This document shows, in pieces, positions 17,112-25,807 of a stretch of DNA of 64,000 nucleotides. Numbering within the stretch: the stretch's first letter is position 1; each line of letters starts with the position of its first letter. The stretch lies in contig JAILXR010000001.1 in NCBI GenBank assembly GCA_050789445.1, positions 2,294,001-2,358,000 on the forward strand. Reading direction: 5' to 3'. The notes under the pieces were generated by a model. It saw only the letters and a program-made list of their open reading frames with translations, searched no databases and had not been told where the DNA came from. The DNA is from JAWSVE01 sp050789445. GTDB taxonomy: Bacteria; Pseudomonadota; Gammaproteobacteria; Pseudomonadales; Cellvibrionaceae. The position numbers were made by a program, and so were the translations under genes.

Positions 17112-17543
17112 TTATTTTTCTGATGGATCAGCACCATCTTCAGGAGCACCTGTACCAGATGACCCCATAAACACTTTCTCGCCATTCGCAAGCGTAATAT
17201 CACGACCATTTGCTTTACACTTTGGCTCACAAACACGATCTTTACTTTGGTATCCACGAACAATCACATCAGTACCAATAGGCAATGAACGCTTAGTGAT
17301 GCCTGCACGTAATAAAGTATTTGGAGTGCCGCCCTCTACCATCCAATCAGTTCCATCGTCATCAGTTTTAAGATGGATCCAAGAATGCGGGTTGATAAAC
17401 TGAATGCGCGTCACTTTTCCTTTTAATAGAACAGGAGCATCCGCATCAAATTCAGCAGCAAAAGCATGGTGAGCGTTAACTTGGCTCATACTAATAAATA
17501 CAGATGTTGCAATGGCCGCTAAGGCTGCGATTTTAAGTTTCAT
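17112..17543 (-). CDS. DUF6152 exported protein
   Basis: About 143 residues from the ATG at 17543, which has AGAGGAA ahead; the longer frame to 17588 adds 15 unlikely residues. It has a Sec signal peptide with cleavage near VNAHHAF. The mature protein has the DUF6152 pattern HHAFAAEFD, LKGKVTRIQFINPHSW and a small two-cysteine CEPKC segment. It is predicted to be an OB-like periplasmic beta protein. The His-His at the new N-terminus could bind a metal after processing, but this is conjecture. It faces the DUF6644/HupE operon across the shared terminator. Confidence 0.75.
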   Translation of the reverse strand: MKLKIAALAAIATSVFISMSQVNAHHAFAAEFDADAPVLLKGKVTRIQFINPHSWIHLKTDDDGTDWMVEGGTPNTLLRAGITKRSLPIGTDVIVRGYQSKDRVCEPKCKANGRDITLANGEKVFMGSSGTGAPEDGADPSEK

Positions 17544-17835
17544 GGGTATTTCCTCTACTTTAAAGTCCAAAACTAACAAACTTATCAATGAATAAATATG
17601 TCTGAGCGAAATAATTGAGCCTAGCTCAACACTTCAAATTGTTAGCTCCATACCACGGTACACTATGGCCCTGAACCTAACCTGAACGAACACGCGTTCT
17701 TTATAATTTTCAAAAACTTAAACTATACTTTATACATCAGCTAGTTAAGCCTTGAGTTCTTAGAGTACAAAATCAACTTAATAATTCCATACTCTATGAT
17801 CAAACAAAGCCTAGAAAGGTTTAATTTGATCAAAA

Positions 17836-18690
17836 TCAATCAAGCGGTACTTTTCTTAAGTGGCCATACATAAGCTCTTCAACAAATTCTACACACTTGA
17901 ACTGTTGTAACTGAGCATCTTTTCCAGCCATTTTATAAAGCGTCGTTGAAATTTTCCAAGGCTTAGTAAACACGTCTGGATTCTCAATCGTGGCTTCATA
18001 ATTAGCAGTATTCGGACCTGTCAGAGTAAACCGCTCAACAACCGTAGCACCATAACCAATAAAGTTACCTGCACGATCCAACCAAGTTTCACCATTCTGG
18101 TCTGTCGTAGTAATCACTAAAGTGTCTTTTTCCCACTTCGCCCAAGATTGCCCCATCCATGAATCAATAGGTGCTGGACCTGGATCTTCTAACAGGACAT
18201 TTCTGACTGCTCCAGCATATTCATAAGCAAAGAATAACGCGTCTTTGTTTTGAAAAACTTGGAACTGATAAGGCATATAAGTAGCACGAGGAATACCAGG
18301 GAGATAGCATTTCACTTCAGGATCCGCTTTTAGCCAATTTGCCTTGTTTGCATCTCTTTGCTTAAGCGCTTCGGGCTTATAAGGGATCTTGTCACCTTCA
18401 ACAATACCTAAGCTAGCAGGTACAGAACCCACAGCGCCTAAAGCAACAACCGCTTTAGCTGGAACAGGAACAAAAGGCCCCTCTCTCATCGCCATTGCCG
18501 CACTAGCTGAATGAGGCTCAATATTGTAGTTGGCACGGCCTGTAGTTTGCCATACGCCATTAAAATCGGGTTTGCCGTCAGCGGTTCGTGCCGGCTTGTG
18601 ATTATCAGCGAATGTAGACGTTGCTGCCACTAAAGACACTGAAATAACGCCGGCGATTAAAAGTCCCTTACGGATACAGTGGTTAACCAT
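17836..18690 (-). CDS. Exported protein of unknown function, partner of DUF6152 gene
   Basis: 284 residues with a Sec signal peptide (cleavage near TFADN), then TADGKPDFNGVWQ, a motif found near the N-terminus of many exported proteins that accompany DUF6152 genes. Two cysteines (KCYLPG and FKCVEF) may form a disulphide. There are no membrane helices after the signal and no catalytic motif that I recognise. It is about 290 bases upstream of the DUF6152 gene on the same strand, so the two may be one unit or separately promoted. Confidence 0.65.
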   Translation of the reverse strand: MVNHCIRKGLLIAGVISVSLVAATSTFADNHKPARTADGKPDFNGVWQTTGRANYNIEPHSASAAMAMREGPFVPVPAKAVVALGAVGSVPASLGIVEGDKIPYKPEALKQRDANKANWLKADPEVKCYLPGIPRATYMPYQFQVFQNKDALFFAYEYAGAVRNVLLEDPGPAPIDSWMGQSWAKWEKDTLVITTTDQNGETWLDRAGNFIGYGATVVERFTLTGPNTANYEATIENPDVFTKPWKISTTLYKMAGKDAQLQQFKCVEFVEELMYGHLRKVPLD

Positions 18691-19340
18691 ATGCTTTCTC
18701 TCTTCTGGTAATAAACTGCTTAGATGTTGTTATCTTTATTGAATCACAACGCTTATTACTACTGGGTCGTGATAGATGACATTCAAGGGTAGTGAAGATA
18801 TTGAAATATCAAACCATCGTACAAAATAGCCACTACTCGTTACTCGTAGCTACCCATATATTTATAGCACTCAAGATATCTCTCTAGTAATCCAGAAACA
18901 TCTATAAGTTACACAAATAGTGAAGAAGTAATGATTTTTTATAGTTATCTGGTTTGAATCATAGCATCTAAGCTACACTTCGTTTTACGTAAATAAAGCA
19001 TTGCGTAAAATCCATACAAACCAATACATCACTACCCTCGCCAGTCAGTGGAGCGATGGTATCTAATCAGACATCGTTAAGCAAAGTACAATTCACCCTA
19101 TCAACATAACTTAACCAATACATGATAATGAACAACATTGCCTTACTTTCATACCAGCAAAAACTAGTACGCACCTCTGATTCATCGTACCTTATAATCT
19201 ACCCTAAAAAAGCAGGTATACAGCGAAAAAGAGCGAAGAACCTCCCAAAATATTCTAGTTATTATCCCCGCTTTTATTATCAATTTTAAGATAAACACTG
19301 AGATAATAATCAGCACAAACAATCGAGGTTATGCTTCCGA
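18691..19340. other. Gene-free region between divergent genes, with two inverted repeats
   Basis: 650 bases without a credible frame. It must contain promoters for the exported protein (minus) and the LysR gene (plus). TTTTACG/CGTAAAA (18983-18989 and 19004-19010) and TTATTATC/GATAATAA (19274-19281 and 19302-19309) are the only symmetric elements I see. The second lies 30-65 bases before the LysR start and could be its autoregulatory site. Confidence 0.4.
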
Positions 19341-20213
19341 ATGAAGACAACTTTAGAACAATGGCGAATGTTTAAAGCAGTAGTGGAATATGGCAGTTTT
19401 GCAAAGGCCGCTGAGGCAATTCACAAAAGTCAATCCACTATCAATACCGCTGTTCACAAACTTCAAGAAAGCTTAGGAATACAATTACTAGAAGTAGACG
19501 GAAGAAAAACAGTTCTCACCGAAACGGGGAAATTACTATTAAGAAGAGGAAAGCTAGTCCTCGACGAGGTTTTCCAAATTGAATCTTTAGCCGATGAACT
19601 AGCAAAGGGAACAGAAACACACTTTACTGTGGCTGTTGACAGTATCTACCCCAGCGAGAATATCTATTCTTCTTTTTCTGTTTTATCTGAAAAGTTTCCA
19701 TCAGTTAGAGTAGAGCTCGTTGAAACGATTCTTTCAGGAAGTAACGAATTATTACTCGATGGAAAAGTGTCAATAGCAATTTCAGCAAGAGTTCCAGATA
19801 ATTTTATTGCTGAGCATATTTGTGATGTAGAATTCATCGCGGTAGCTTCGCCCAATCATAATTTATTTTCAACCAAAGCATCTATTACACATAATGATTT
19901 GAAATTACATCGCCAAATTGTTGTCCGAGATTCTGCAATAAAAAACAAAGTCGACTCCGGCTGGTTACAAGCCGAACAACGCTGGACTGTCACCAACATG
20001 GCTACGTCTATCGATTTAATTCAACGTGGTTATGGTTACGCCTGGCTTCCCACCAATAAAATAGAATCTTTACTCCAAGAAAATAAATTAAAACCGCTCT
20101 TACTGGACAAAGGTGCAAGCCGTCTAGTACAACTTTTTCTAATTACTGCCGATGAAGACAAGCTTGGCCCAGCTGCGAAATGCTTCATTAAAAACATTCG
20201 CAGCATAAACTAA
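19341..20213 (+). CDS. LysR-family transcriptional regulator
   Basis: 290 residues: an N-terminal winged helix-turn-helix (MFKAVVEYGSFAKAAEAIHKSQSTINTAVHKL, about 9-40) followed by a periplasmic-binding-protein-like effector domain. The family binds T-N11-A sites and usually regulates divergent or adjacent genes. It converges on the FMN reductase gene with a 5-base gap, so its target could equally be the exported-protein gene upstream. The ligand is unknown. Confidence 0.9.
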   Translation: MKTTLEQWRMFKAVVEYGSFAKAAEAIHKSQSTINTAVHKLQESLGIQLLEVDGRKTVLTETGKLLLRRGKLVLDEVFQIESLADELAKGTETHFTVAVDSIYPSENIYSSFSVLSEKFPSVRVELVETILSGSNELLLDGKVSIAISARVPDNFIAEHICDVEFIAVASPNHNLFSTKASITHNDLKLHRQIVVRDSAIKNKVDSGWLQAEQRWTVTNMATSIDLIQRGYGYAWLPTNKIESLLQENKLKPLLLDKGASRLVQLFLITADEDKLGPAAKCFIKNIRSIN

Positions 20214-20218
20214 AAAAT

Positions 20219-20785
20219 TTACCTAACCGCTGCGATTAATTGATCCACAACACTGTGTAATGCTGACAGAAAATTATCATCAACTAAATGACCGCTCTCA
20301 TCAAATGACTTTCCGTAAAAAGGAACTGCTAACTGATTAGGTAAAACAGTCACTTGGATATTACCTAAAAGCATTCTCAATGGAACCAAACCCCTCAACC
20401 CCCCTAAAGATCCAGGGGATGTCGATGCTAAAGCAGCAACTTTTCCGGTATAAGCTTTCAATCCTTCTTCATTTTCTTGATGAGGGCGAGAAATCCAATC
20501 TAAAGTGTTTTTTAATAGCGAAGAAAACGAACCATTGTATTCCGGTGACGCGATAAACAACCCTTTATGCTCTGCAAATATTTCTTTTAACTTAATGGCG
20601 CTTTCGGGTAACCCAGATTCACTTTCTAGATCACCATCATAAATTGGCATTTTGTAATCAGCCAAGTCTAACCAAGTCACTTCAGCACCCTTTTCTTTTG
20701 CCAATTCAAAAGCCTGCTTAGCCAACTTTTTATTCATTGAATCTTTTCTTGCACTACCAGCTAAGAATAAAATTTTATTACTCAT
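20219..20785 (-). CDS. NADPH-dependent FMN reductase-like flavoprotein
   Basis: 188 residues of a flavodoxin-like fold: AGSARKDSMNKKLA (phosphate-binding loop near the N-terminus) and SPEYNGS near residue 79, hallmarks of the NADPH:FMN reductase/azoreductase family (ChrR/YieF-like). It probably reduces quinones or FMN. It lies 18 bases downstream of the pirin gene and probably forms a two-gene unit with it, which would fit an oxidative or quinone stress role. Confidence 0.88.
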   Translation of the reverse strand: MSNKILFLAGSARKDSMNKKLAKQAFELAKEKGAEVTWLDLADYKMPIYDGDLESESGLPESAIKLKEIFAEHKGLFIASPEYNGSFSSLLKNTLDWISRPHQENEEGLKAYTGKVAALASTSPGSLGGLRGLVPLRMLLGNIQVTVLPNQLAVPFYGKSFDESGHLVDDNFLSALHSVVDQLIAAVR

Positions 20786-20803
20786 AATAACTCCTCTATT
20801 ATT

Positions 20804-21505
20804 TTATTTACTTAAATCAAAAATTAAAAAATCCGATTTTTCAGACCCTTCAAAGACGTAATTATTAGCACCCTCTATACCGACACCGTCACCTTCTAAA
20901 TATTTAACCCCGTCAATTAAAATAGAACCTGTGGCAACTTGCACCCAAAGTATCCGGCCCACTTTCAAACAATAATTCAGTTTACGAGAAGGCTCTAAAA
21001 TACTTGAAGATATTTCCACATCCTGATTAATAGACAACGCACCTTCGTGACCACTACCTGAAATAATTTTTCTCCATTTATTTTTTCGGTCGTCATATGA
21101 AAAATGTTTTTGCTCATAGCTAGGAGCATGGCCACTTTTGTCTGGTAAAATCCATATTTGCAAAAAACGAGTCCTGTTTTTATTAGAAGGATTAAACTCT
21201 GAATGTTCTACGCCAGTTCCCGCCGACATTCTTTGTACGTCTCCAGAACCCATCACATATTCATGCCCCATGCTATCTTTGTGAGCCAGCTGACCTTCTA
21301 TAGCATAAGAAATAATCTCCATATTCTGATGCCCATGCGTATCAAAACCACCACCAGCGGCGATTTTATCGTCATTAATAACTCGCAGATTACCAAAACC
21401 CATGTGTTTAGAATCATAATATGAACCAAAAGAAAAAGAGTGACGGCTTTTAAGCCAGCCTAAATCCACTGTTCCCCTATCCTTTGATTTACGCTCATAT
21501 CTCAT
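20804..21505 (-). CDS. Pirin-family bicupin protein
   Basis: 233 residues. The N-terminal cupin contains FDTHGHQNMEIISY and GTGVEHSEFNP, giving the His/Glu metal-binding set of pirins (His-x-His, then His and Glu). Bacterial pirins (YhhW-like) may act as quercetinases or redox-responsive regulators. It is transcribed just ahead of the FMN reductase. Confidence 0.9.
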   Translation of the reverse strand: MRYERKSKDRGTVDLGWLKSRHSFSFGSYYDSKHMGFGNLRVINDDKIAAGGGFDTHGHQNMEIISYAIEGQLAHKDSMGHEYVMGSGDVQRMSAGTGVEHSEFNPSNKNRTRFLQIWILPDKSGHAPSYEQKHFSYDDRKNKWRKIISGSGHEGALSINQDVEISSSILEPSRKLNYCLKVGRILWVQVATGSILIDGVKYLEGDGVGIEGANNYVFEGSEKSDFLIFDLSK

Positions 21506-21765
21506 GTTTTTTTACCTCATGTACTGATTATTAACTGAAGAAAATAGTACGTTGTTACGCCAACAAAAAAAATCGCAAAAAAACGGACATATAATTCGAT
21601 AAAACAGAACACTAAAATATTTATCATTTAATAAATCAGTGATTTAAATCAATACCAAAAATAAGGGTTTACTTAACAATGGCAGCCAAGATATAAAAAA
21701 ACATTTTTATAATTTATTGTGAAAACCAAATAAAAAAGCGGTTTTTCTGAAACAAGGTTTTAATT

Positions 21766-22170
21766 ATGCTGGGAAAAGGACAAGACAAAAAACCATCTCT
21801 TGTTTTCTCTTGCTCTGGAAGAATGCATTTAGCTCAAGTAGGAAATGATATTGCAGTGACTTTACAGAATGACCGCGCCGCAACCATGGGCTGCATTGCC
21901 GGAATTGCAAGCCGCATAGACAGCCACTTAGAAGAAGCCCAACAAGGTCATTTAGTGATCGCCATAGATGCTTGTAAATGTCATTGCGTAAAAAAATGCC
22001 TAAATGAAAAGAATATTGAAATTGATAAACATTTTGACTTATCAAAAATTAATGATGAGTTACAAAAAAGTGAAACAGGCAACAAGATAATAAATAAAGA
22101 AGTCACCCTAGCAAATGCGATGCAAATCATGCGCATTGTTTACGATCGACTAGGGCTTCAGAAACGCTAA
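21766..22170 (+). CDS. DGC-domain putative zinc-binding protein
   Basis: 134 residues with SCSGR near the N-terminus, MGCIAGIA around residue 42 and DACKCHCVKKCL around 68-79. This is the cysteine-rich arrangement of the DGC domain family, although the name-giving Asp-Gly-Cys reads Asp-Ala-Cys here. Six or more cysteines suggest binding of zinc or another soft metal. No partner gene is evident. It converges on the thioesterase gene with a 7-base gap. Confidence 0.7.
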   Translation: MLGKGQDKKPSLVFSCSGRMHLAQVGNDIAVTLQNDRAATMGCIAGIASRIDSHLEEAQQGHLVIAIDACKCHCVKKCLNEKNIEIDKHFDLSKINDELQKSETGNKIINKEVTLANAMQIMRIVYDRLGLQKR

Positions 22171-22177
22171 ATAAAAC

Positions 22178-22981
22178 TTACCCGAATACAGCTAGGCACT
22201 GCCGACTTAACATAGCAAGCCGGCCATCTTCAGACCAAAAGTTTGTATTTTGCCAATTGTAACCATTAACGCCAGCCAACATCTCTGCATCGACACGCAG
22301 CCACTCATTTTTTGCTAGCTCTTCTGATGTCTGAATAAATTCTAACTGCCAATTCATTGAGCTTGCAGGAGCGAATTTATTTAGCGCTGCCATTGCAACC
22401 GGTGGAGAAATATCTGCAATAGCAACAAGGCTTTCTTCCGTCACATCGCGACCTACACGATGCTTAGCATAAGTAATACCCCGTGGCTGTTTCTCTCCAG
22501 AAAACATATTGAGATCTTCTGCAGGTCGAACAACAAAGTTTTGAATAAAAGCAGGCATCAATCCAGAAACAAATGGCACTTCTTTCGTCTCATTTAACAG
22601 ACGCTTACATGAGGGTGCAATTGGAACATCTGATATCTCTGAAGCTCGACTATCACCAAAAATACCAATTGCTACCAAACGTAAACTACCGTCTTCAAAT
22701 ATTGAAGCTTGAACTTGAGTTGCAGATTTTCCCTTTCTTAATATTGTTGCTGTTGCTTCCACTTGACCAGCACTGATCGGGCCAACGAAAGTCACTTGTA
22801 GACTCCTTAGTGGCGCATCACATGATACATTCTTCAGCGCAACTCGCATTGCCTTTACTGCTATTGCACTTTGCATCCCACCATAAACCGTCCGACCCTG
22901 CATCCATGTTTCGTCGACGTGAGCTAGAACCGACAATTCATTTACTTCAATATTAGCTATTACATCTTTAAAGCTAGCCAT
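22178..22981 (-). CDS. TesB-like thioesterase-family protein (double hotdog)
   Basis: 267 residues with two hotdog halves: the first includes GRTVYGGMQSAIAVKAM (about 29-45), the second ends with a WLRVDAEMLAGVNGYNW segment. It matches the 4HBT_3 acyl-CoA thioesterase family. It is transcribed divergently from the desaturase gene, separated by about 550 bases, so it could share regulation with the fatty-acid locus to the right. The acyl substrate is not predictable. Confidence 0.82.
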   Translation of the reverse strand: MASFKDVIANIEVNELSVLAHVDETWMQGRTVYGGMQSAIAVKAMRVALKNVSCDAPLRSLQVTFVGPISAGQVEATATILRKGKSATQVQASIFEDGSLRLVAIGIFGDSRASEISDVPIAPSCKRLLNETKEVPFVSGLMPAFIQNFVVRPAEDLNMFSGEKQPRGITYAKHRVGRDVTEESLVAIADISPPVAMAALNKFAPASSMNWQLEFIQTSEELAKNEWLRVDAEMLAGVNGYNWQNTNFWSEDGRLAMLSRQCLAVFG

Positions 22982-23529
22982 TTACTCTATCTCTCCACGA
23001 TTTTTCGTTGCAGCACACATCAATTATCCCTGCAAAAATTCAATTCAAATCCATTCAAAATGGGCGCGAACAGTAGCATAAAAAATGACTCTACTCGACT
23101 GTATCGACCTCTTTCATGTTTTGTGACTAAACATGAAAGCAAGTAATACAACAGATCAATCAATTTGCCTCACCTAAAAATGGCTAAAAACCACTACGCC
23201 CCCTTTGTTTATATTTATAATTTTTCATAATAAGTAAAAGAATCACCAACACTTGTTTTTTCTTCCTTGTCGCCAAAACAAACCACTTCGTCGCGATTTA
23301 CAGCATTACCGGTCGCTTAAAATCGTTTTAATATTAATTTTTAGAATTAAACGCCATTTTAAAATCGCAACCAAATTGATCCCAATGACTTTTTATTGGC
23401 GGTTTTCTGAATACGCTCCTATTCTTTTTTATATGACTTTTTTTTGGCATGTTGATGGATTTGTTTTTATTAATTCATCTCATTTTTTTTAACTTTATAT
23501 TTTTATGCTTTAAAAAAATCAGGTGGAAG
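22982..23529. promoter_or_regulatory. Intergenic region upstream of the fatty-acyl gene set
   Basis: About 550 bases between divergent genes. It is very T-rich near the desaturase start. It contains the perfect inverted repeat at 23111-23139 (listed separately). A plus-strand frame at 23253-23492 exists, but its composition is low-complexity and unlike a protein, so I do not call it. Confidence 0.4.
23111..23139. promoter_or_regulatory. Perfect 11-bp inverted repeat, operator or hairpin
   Basis: CTTTCATGTTT, a 7-base spacer (TGTGACT), then AAACATGAAAG. It stands about 130 bases upstream of the TesB-like gene and 390 bases upstream of the desaturase. No T-run follows on either strand, so a regulatory site is more likely than a terminator. 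Confidence 0.45.
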
Positions 23530-24579
23530 ATGTCTCAAATAAAATCTCATGATATCAGTTCTGAATACAGCAAAACTAAAAAAACACAGGTTGGTGTTGA
23601 ATCAAACTTTTACCAAACAACTAAAAAAACAACAGATAACACAAGAAAAACATTTAGTAATTTATATATTCATAAATTACAAAAAAAGCATTTTCTGCTC
23701 ATGAATCTAATACCGCTTTTTTCTACGCTGCTGGCTTTAGCATTAATACCATTCAGACCACCGACCACAATAGACCTCATCTGTTTATTTTTTTTCTGGG
23801 CATTAACTGAGTTTTGTATTGTGGCCGGATACCATCGTTTTTTCACTCATAGATCATATAGATGCAACTCATCATTTAAAATGTTTTTGCATGTAGGTGG
23901 ACTAATGGCCGGTCAAGGAGGTTTAATTTCTTGGGTTTCACTTCACCGAAGACATCATGAGTGTAGCGATCAGGAGGGTGATCCACATTCACCACAATAC
24001 AATATTAAAAAAAAATCAAAGTTAAACACACTGCGGGGGATCTTGCATGCTCAGTTTTTTTGGATGAAGAAACACGACTACCCAAATGTTATGTTTTATG
24101 CCAGTGAATTATGTCGAGACAAAAGCATTACTAAAATCGATCAATACTACATCCATCTTGTTGTAGTAAGCATTTTATTACCAGGTGCCATTACCTTTTC
24201 TTTCAATCAGACGGCCGATTCTTTTTTCTTTGGTGTTTTATGGGGCGGCCTTGTTAGATTGTTTTTTTTAAACACTTCAATAGGCGCTGTTAACTCACTA
24301 CTCCATACCTTCGGATCCAGACCTTTCAACACTCCAGACAACAGTAGAAATTCTTCAGCTTTTGCATTACTTACATTTGGAGACTCTTACCATAACAACC
24401 ATCACGCTTTTCCTAGATCTGCATCTGCAGGCTTACATAAATTCAGCATAGATCCTGCCTTCTGGATTATTAAAGCTCTAGAAAAAATACATGTAACTTG
24501 GGATATCTATGTCCCCAACAAAAAAAGAATCATTCAATACCTAGAAGATCAATCCAATAAAAGAATCACAAACACATAA
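23530..24579 (+). CDS. Membrane fatty-acyl desaturase (stearoyl-CoA desaturase type)
   Basis: 349 residues from the ATG at 23530 (AGG/GGAAG ahead); the longer frame to 23449 adds 27 hydrophobic residues that the family lacks. Four membrane helices and three histidine boxes: HRFFTH (102-107), HRRHH (139-143) and HNNHH (288-292), plus an NSLLHTFG segment, which together hold the di-iron centre. The enzyme should introduce a double bond, or possibly a triple bond, into an acyl chain with O2 and electrons from ferredoxin or cytochrome. Because an ACP and a fatty-acyl-AMP ligase follow, the substrate may be acyl-ACP rather than CoA, which is inference. Confidence 0.9.
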   Translation: MSQIKSHDISSEYSKTKKTQVGVESNFYQTTKKTTDNTRKTFSNLYIHKLQKKHFLLMNLIPLFSTLLALALIPFRPPTTIDLICLFFFWALTEFCIVAGYHRFFTHRSYRCNSSFKMFLHVGGLMAGQGGLISWVSLHRRHHECSDQEGDPHSPQYNIKKKSKLNTLRGILHAQFFWMKKHDYPNVMFYASELCRDKSITKIDQYYIHLVVVSILLPGAITFSFNQTADSFFFGVLWGGLVRLFFLNTSIGAVNSLLHTFGSRPFNTPDNSRNSSAFALLTFGDSYHNNHHAFPRSASAGLHKFSIDPAFWIIKALEKIHVTWDIYVPNKKRIIQYLEDQSNKRITNT

Positions 24580-24620
24580 ATTTTTCATACCCATACCAAT
24601 GACAACAACAGGAGTCTGTC

Positions 24621-24890
24621 ATGCAACACAATCAACACACAATCAGCCAACTAATGAAAAATGAAATTGCGTCAATACTGAATGTCTCGCCGTCACAAAT
24701 AGATGAGCATAATAGTATTGATCAATTTTCCTTAAACTCATCATCTATTGTTTCTCTTGTCGGTGTTCTAGAAGAAGAACTTGGTGCTCAACTTAGCCCT
24801 TCATTATTTTTTGAATTCCCAACAATTTCAGAAGCATCAAAACATTTAGCGCGCGAGCTAACACTGAAAGATCAAACAGAAGTCGCTTAA
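24621..24890 (+). CDS. Stand-alone acyl carrier protein of the desaturase locus
   Basis: 89 residues, GGAG-like sequence upstream (acaggagtctgtc before the ATG). Helix II carries FSLNSSSIVSLVG, so the phosphopantetheine serine is most likely Ser40. The usual Asp before it is Asn39. The overall pattern resembles polyketide-type ACPs that pair with fatty-acyl-AMP ligases more than fatty-acid-synthase ACPs. It sits 42 bases after the desaturase and about 34 bases before the methyltransferase. It should carry the acyl chain during modification. Confidence 0.88.
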   Translation: MQHNQHTISQLMKNEIASILNVSPSQIDEHNSIDQFSLNSSSIVSLVGVLEEELGAQLSPSLFFEFPTISEASKHLARELTLKDQTEVA

Positions 24891-24924
24891 AAAATTTAAA
24901 CATATTTTGAATACTGGAGCTTAT

Positions 24925-25800
24925 ATGAACACTGCACTAAAAGAAGATGTATGGGGCGGAAGCGCCGACGCTATTCAGCATCATTACGATGCAGGAAACA
25001 ATTTTTATCAAAAATGGTTAGATCCGACCATGTCCTATTCTTCAGCTCTATGGGATGATAAAACCGACCGAGATAATTTACATCAAGCACAAATCAACAA
25101 ACATATCTGGCATATAAATAGTGCCGGCCTAAAAAAAGGAGGCCGATTACTCGATATTGGTTGTGGATGGGGCTCTCAAATAAATTCTTTTTACAATGTT
25201 GCCGGAAGCCATCCAACATCCGCTGTCGGATTAACCCTAGCGAAAGAACAAAAGAAATACGCAGAAGGCCGAGGATTATCTGGGGCCGAATTTAGACTTG
25301 AGAGCTGGGCTGATCATCAACCAGAGCAAATGTACGATGGAATAATTTCTGTCGGAGCTATTGAACACTTTGCCAAATTTCAAAGCACCCACGAAGAAAA
25401 AATGGATGTTTACCGTACTCTTTTTGAAAGATGTCGCAGCTGGCTCGACAAAGGAAGTTGTTTTTCTCTTCAGTCCGTTACCTATGGAACATTAAAACCA
25501 GAAGACCAAAATTTATTTATAGCTCATGAAATTTTTCCAGAATCCGAACTCCCTCACACTTATGAACTATTTGAAGCAGCTGAAGGATTATTTGAAGTAA
25601 CAGCCTATCGAAATGATCGACTTGATTATGCTCACACTTGTGACTTGTGGCTTAGAAACCTTCAAAGTAATCGAGACTATATCTTAGAACATGAAGGAGA
25701 AATTATGTATAAGCGTTATGAAAATTATTTAAAGCTTTCTGTCGCTGGGTTTCTTCAAGGAAAAATGTTGCTCGTTCGCTTACAGATGAAAGCCATATAA
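24925..25800 (+). CDS. Cyclopropane-fatty-acid-synthase-like SAM methyltransferase
   Basis: 291 residues from the ATG at 24925, with GGAG five bases ahead; a TTG at 24907 is the longer alternative. YDAGNNFYQKWLD and MSYSSALW (about residues 21-43) and the SAM loop LLDIGCGWGS (75-84) are hallmarks of the CFA synthase/mycolic-acid methyltransferase family. Its length matches mycobacterial CmaA-type enzymes rather than the longer E. coli CFA synthase. By eye, residues equivalent to the bicarbonate site of CmaA1 read Ser40, Glu147, Gln183, Tyr235 and Ser272, so only the Glu and Tyr are kept. It may add a methyl or methylene group to the double bond made by the desaturase. Confidence 0.88.
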   Translation: MNTALKEDVWGGSADAIQHHYDAGNNFYQKWLDPTMSYSSALWDDKTDRDNLHQAQINKHIWHINSAGLKKGGRLLDIGCGWGSQINSFYNVAGSHPTSAVGLTLAKEQKKYAEGRGLSGAEFRLESWADHQPEQMYDGIISVGAIEHFAKFQSTHEEKMDVYRTLFERCRSWLDKGSCFSLQSVTYGTLKPEDQNLFIAHEIFPESELPHTYELFEAAEGLFEVTAYRNDRLDYAHTCDLWLRNLQSNRDYILEHEGEIMYKRYENYLKLSVAGFLQGKMLLVRLQMKAI

Positions 25801-25807
25801 TTAAAAG

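Noticed and set aside
17615..17629. TTGAGC-CTA-GCTCAA repeat upstream of the DUF6152 gene
   Set aside because: Six-base arms occur by chance often; no supporting context.
23253..23492. Plus-strand frame of 79 codons before the desaturase
   Set aside because: Rich in Phe, His and Arg from T-rich intergenic DNA, no ribosome site or family resemblance; its end overlaps the over-extended desaturase frame.
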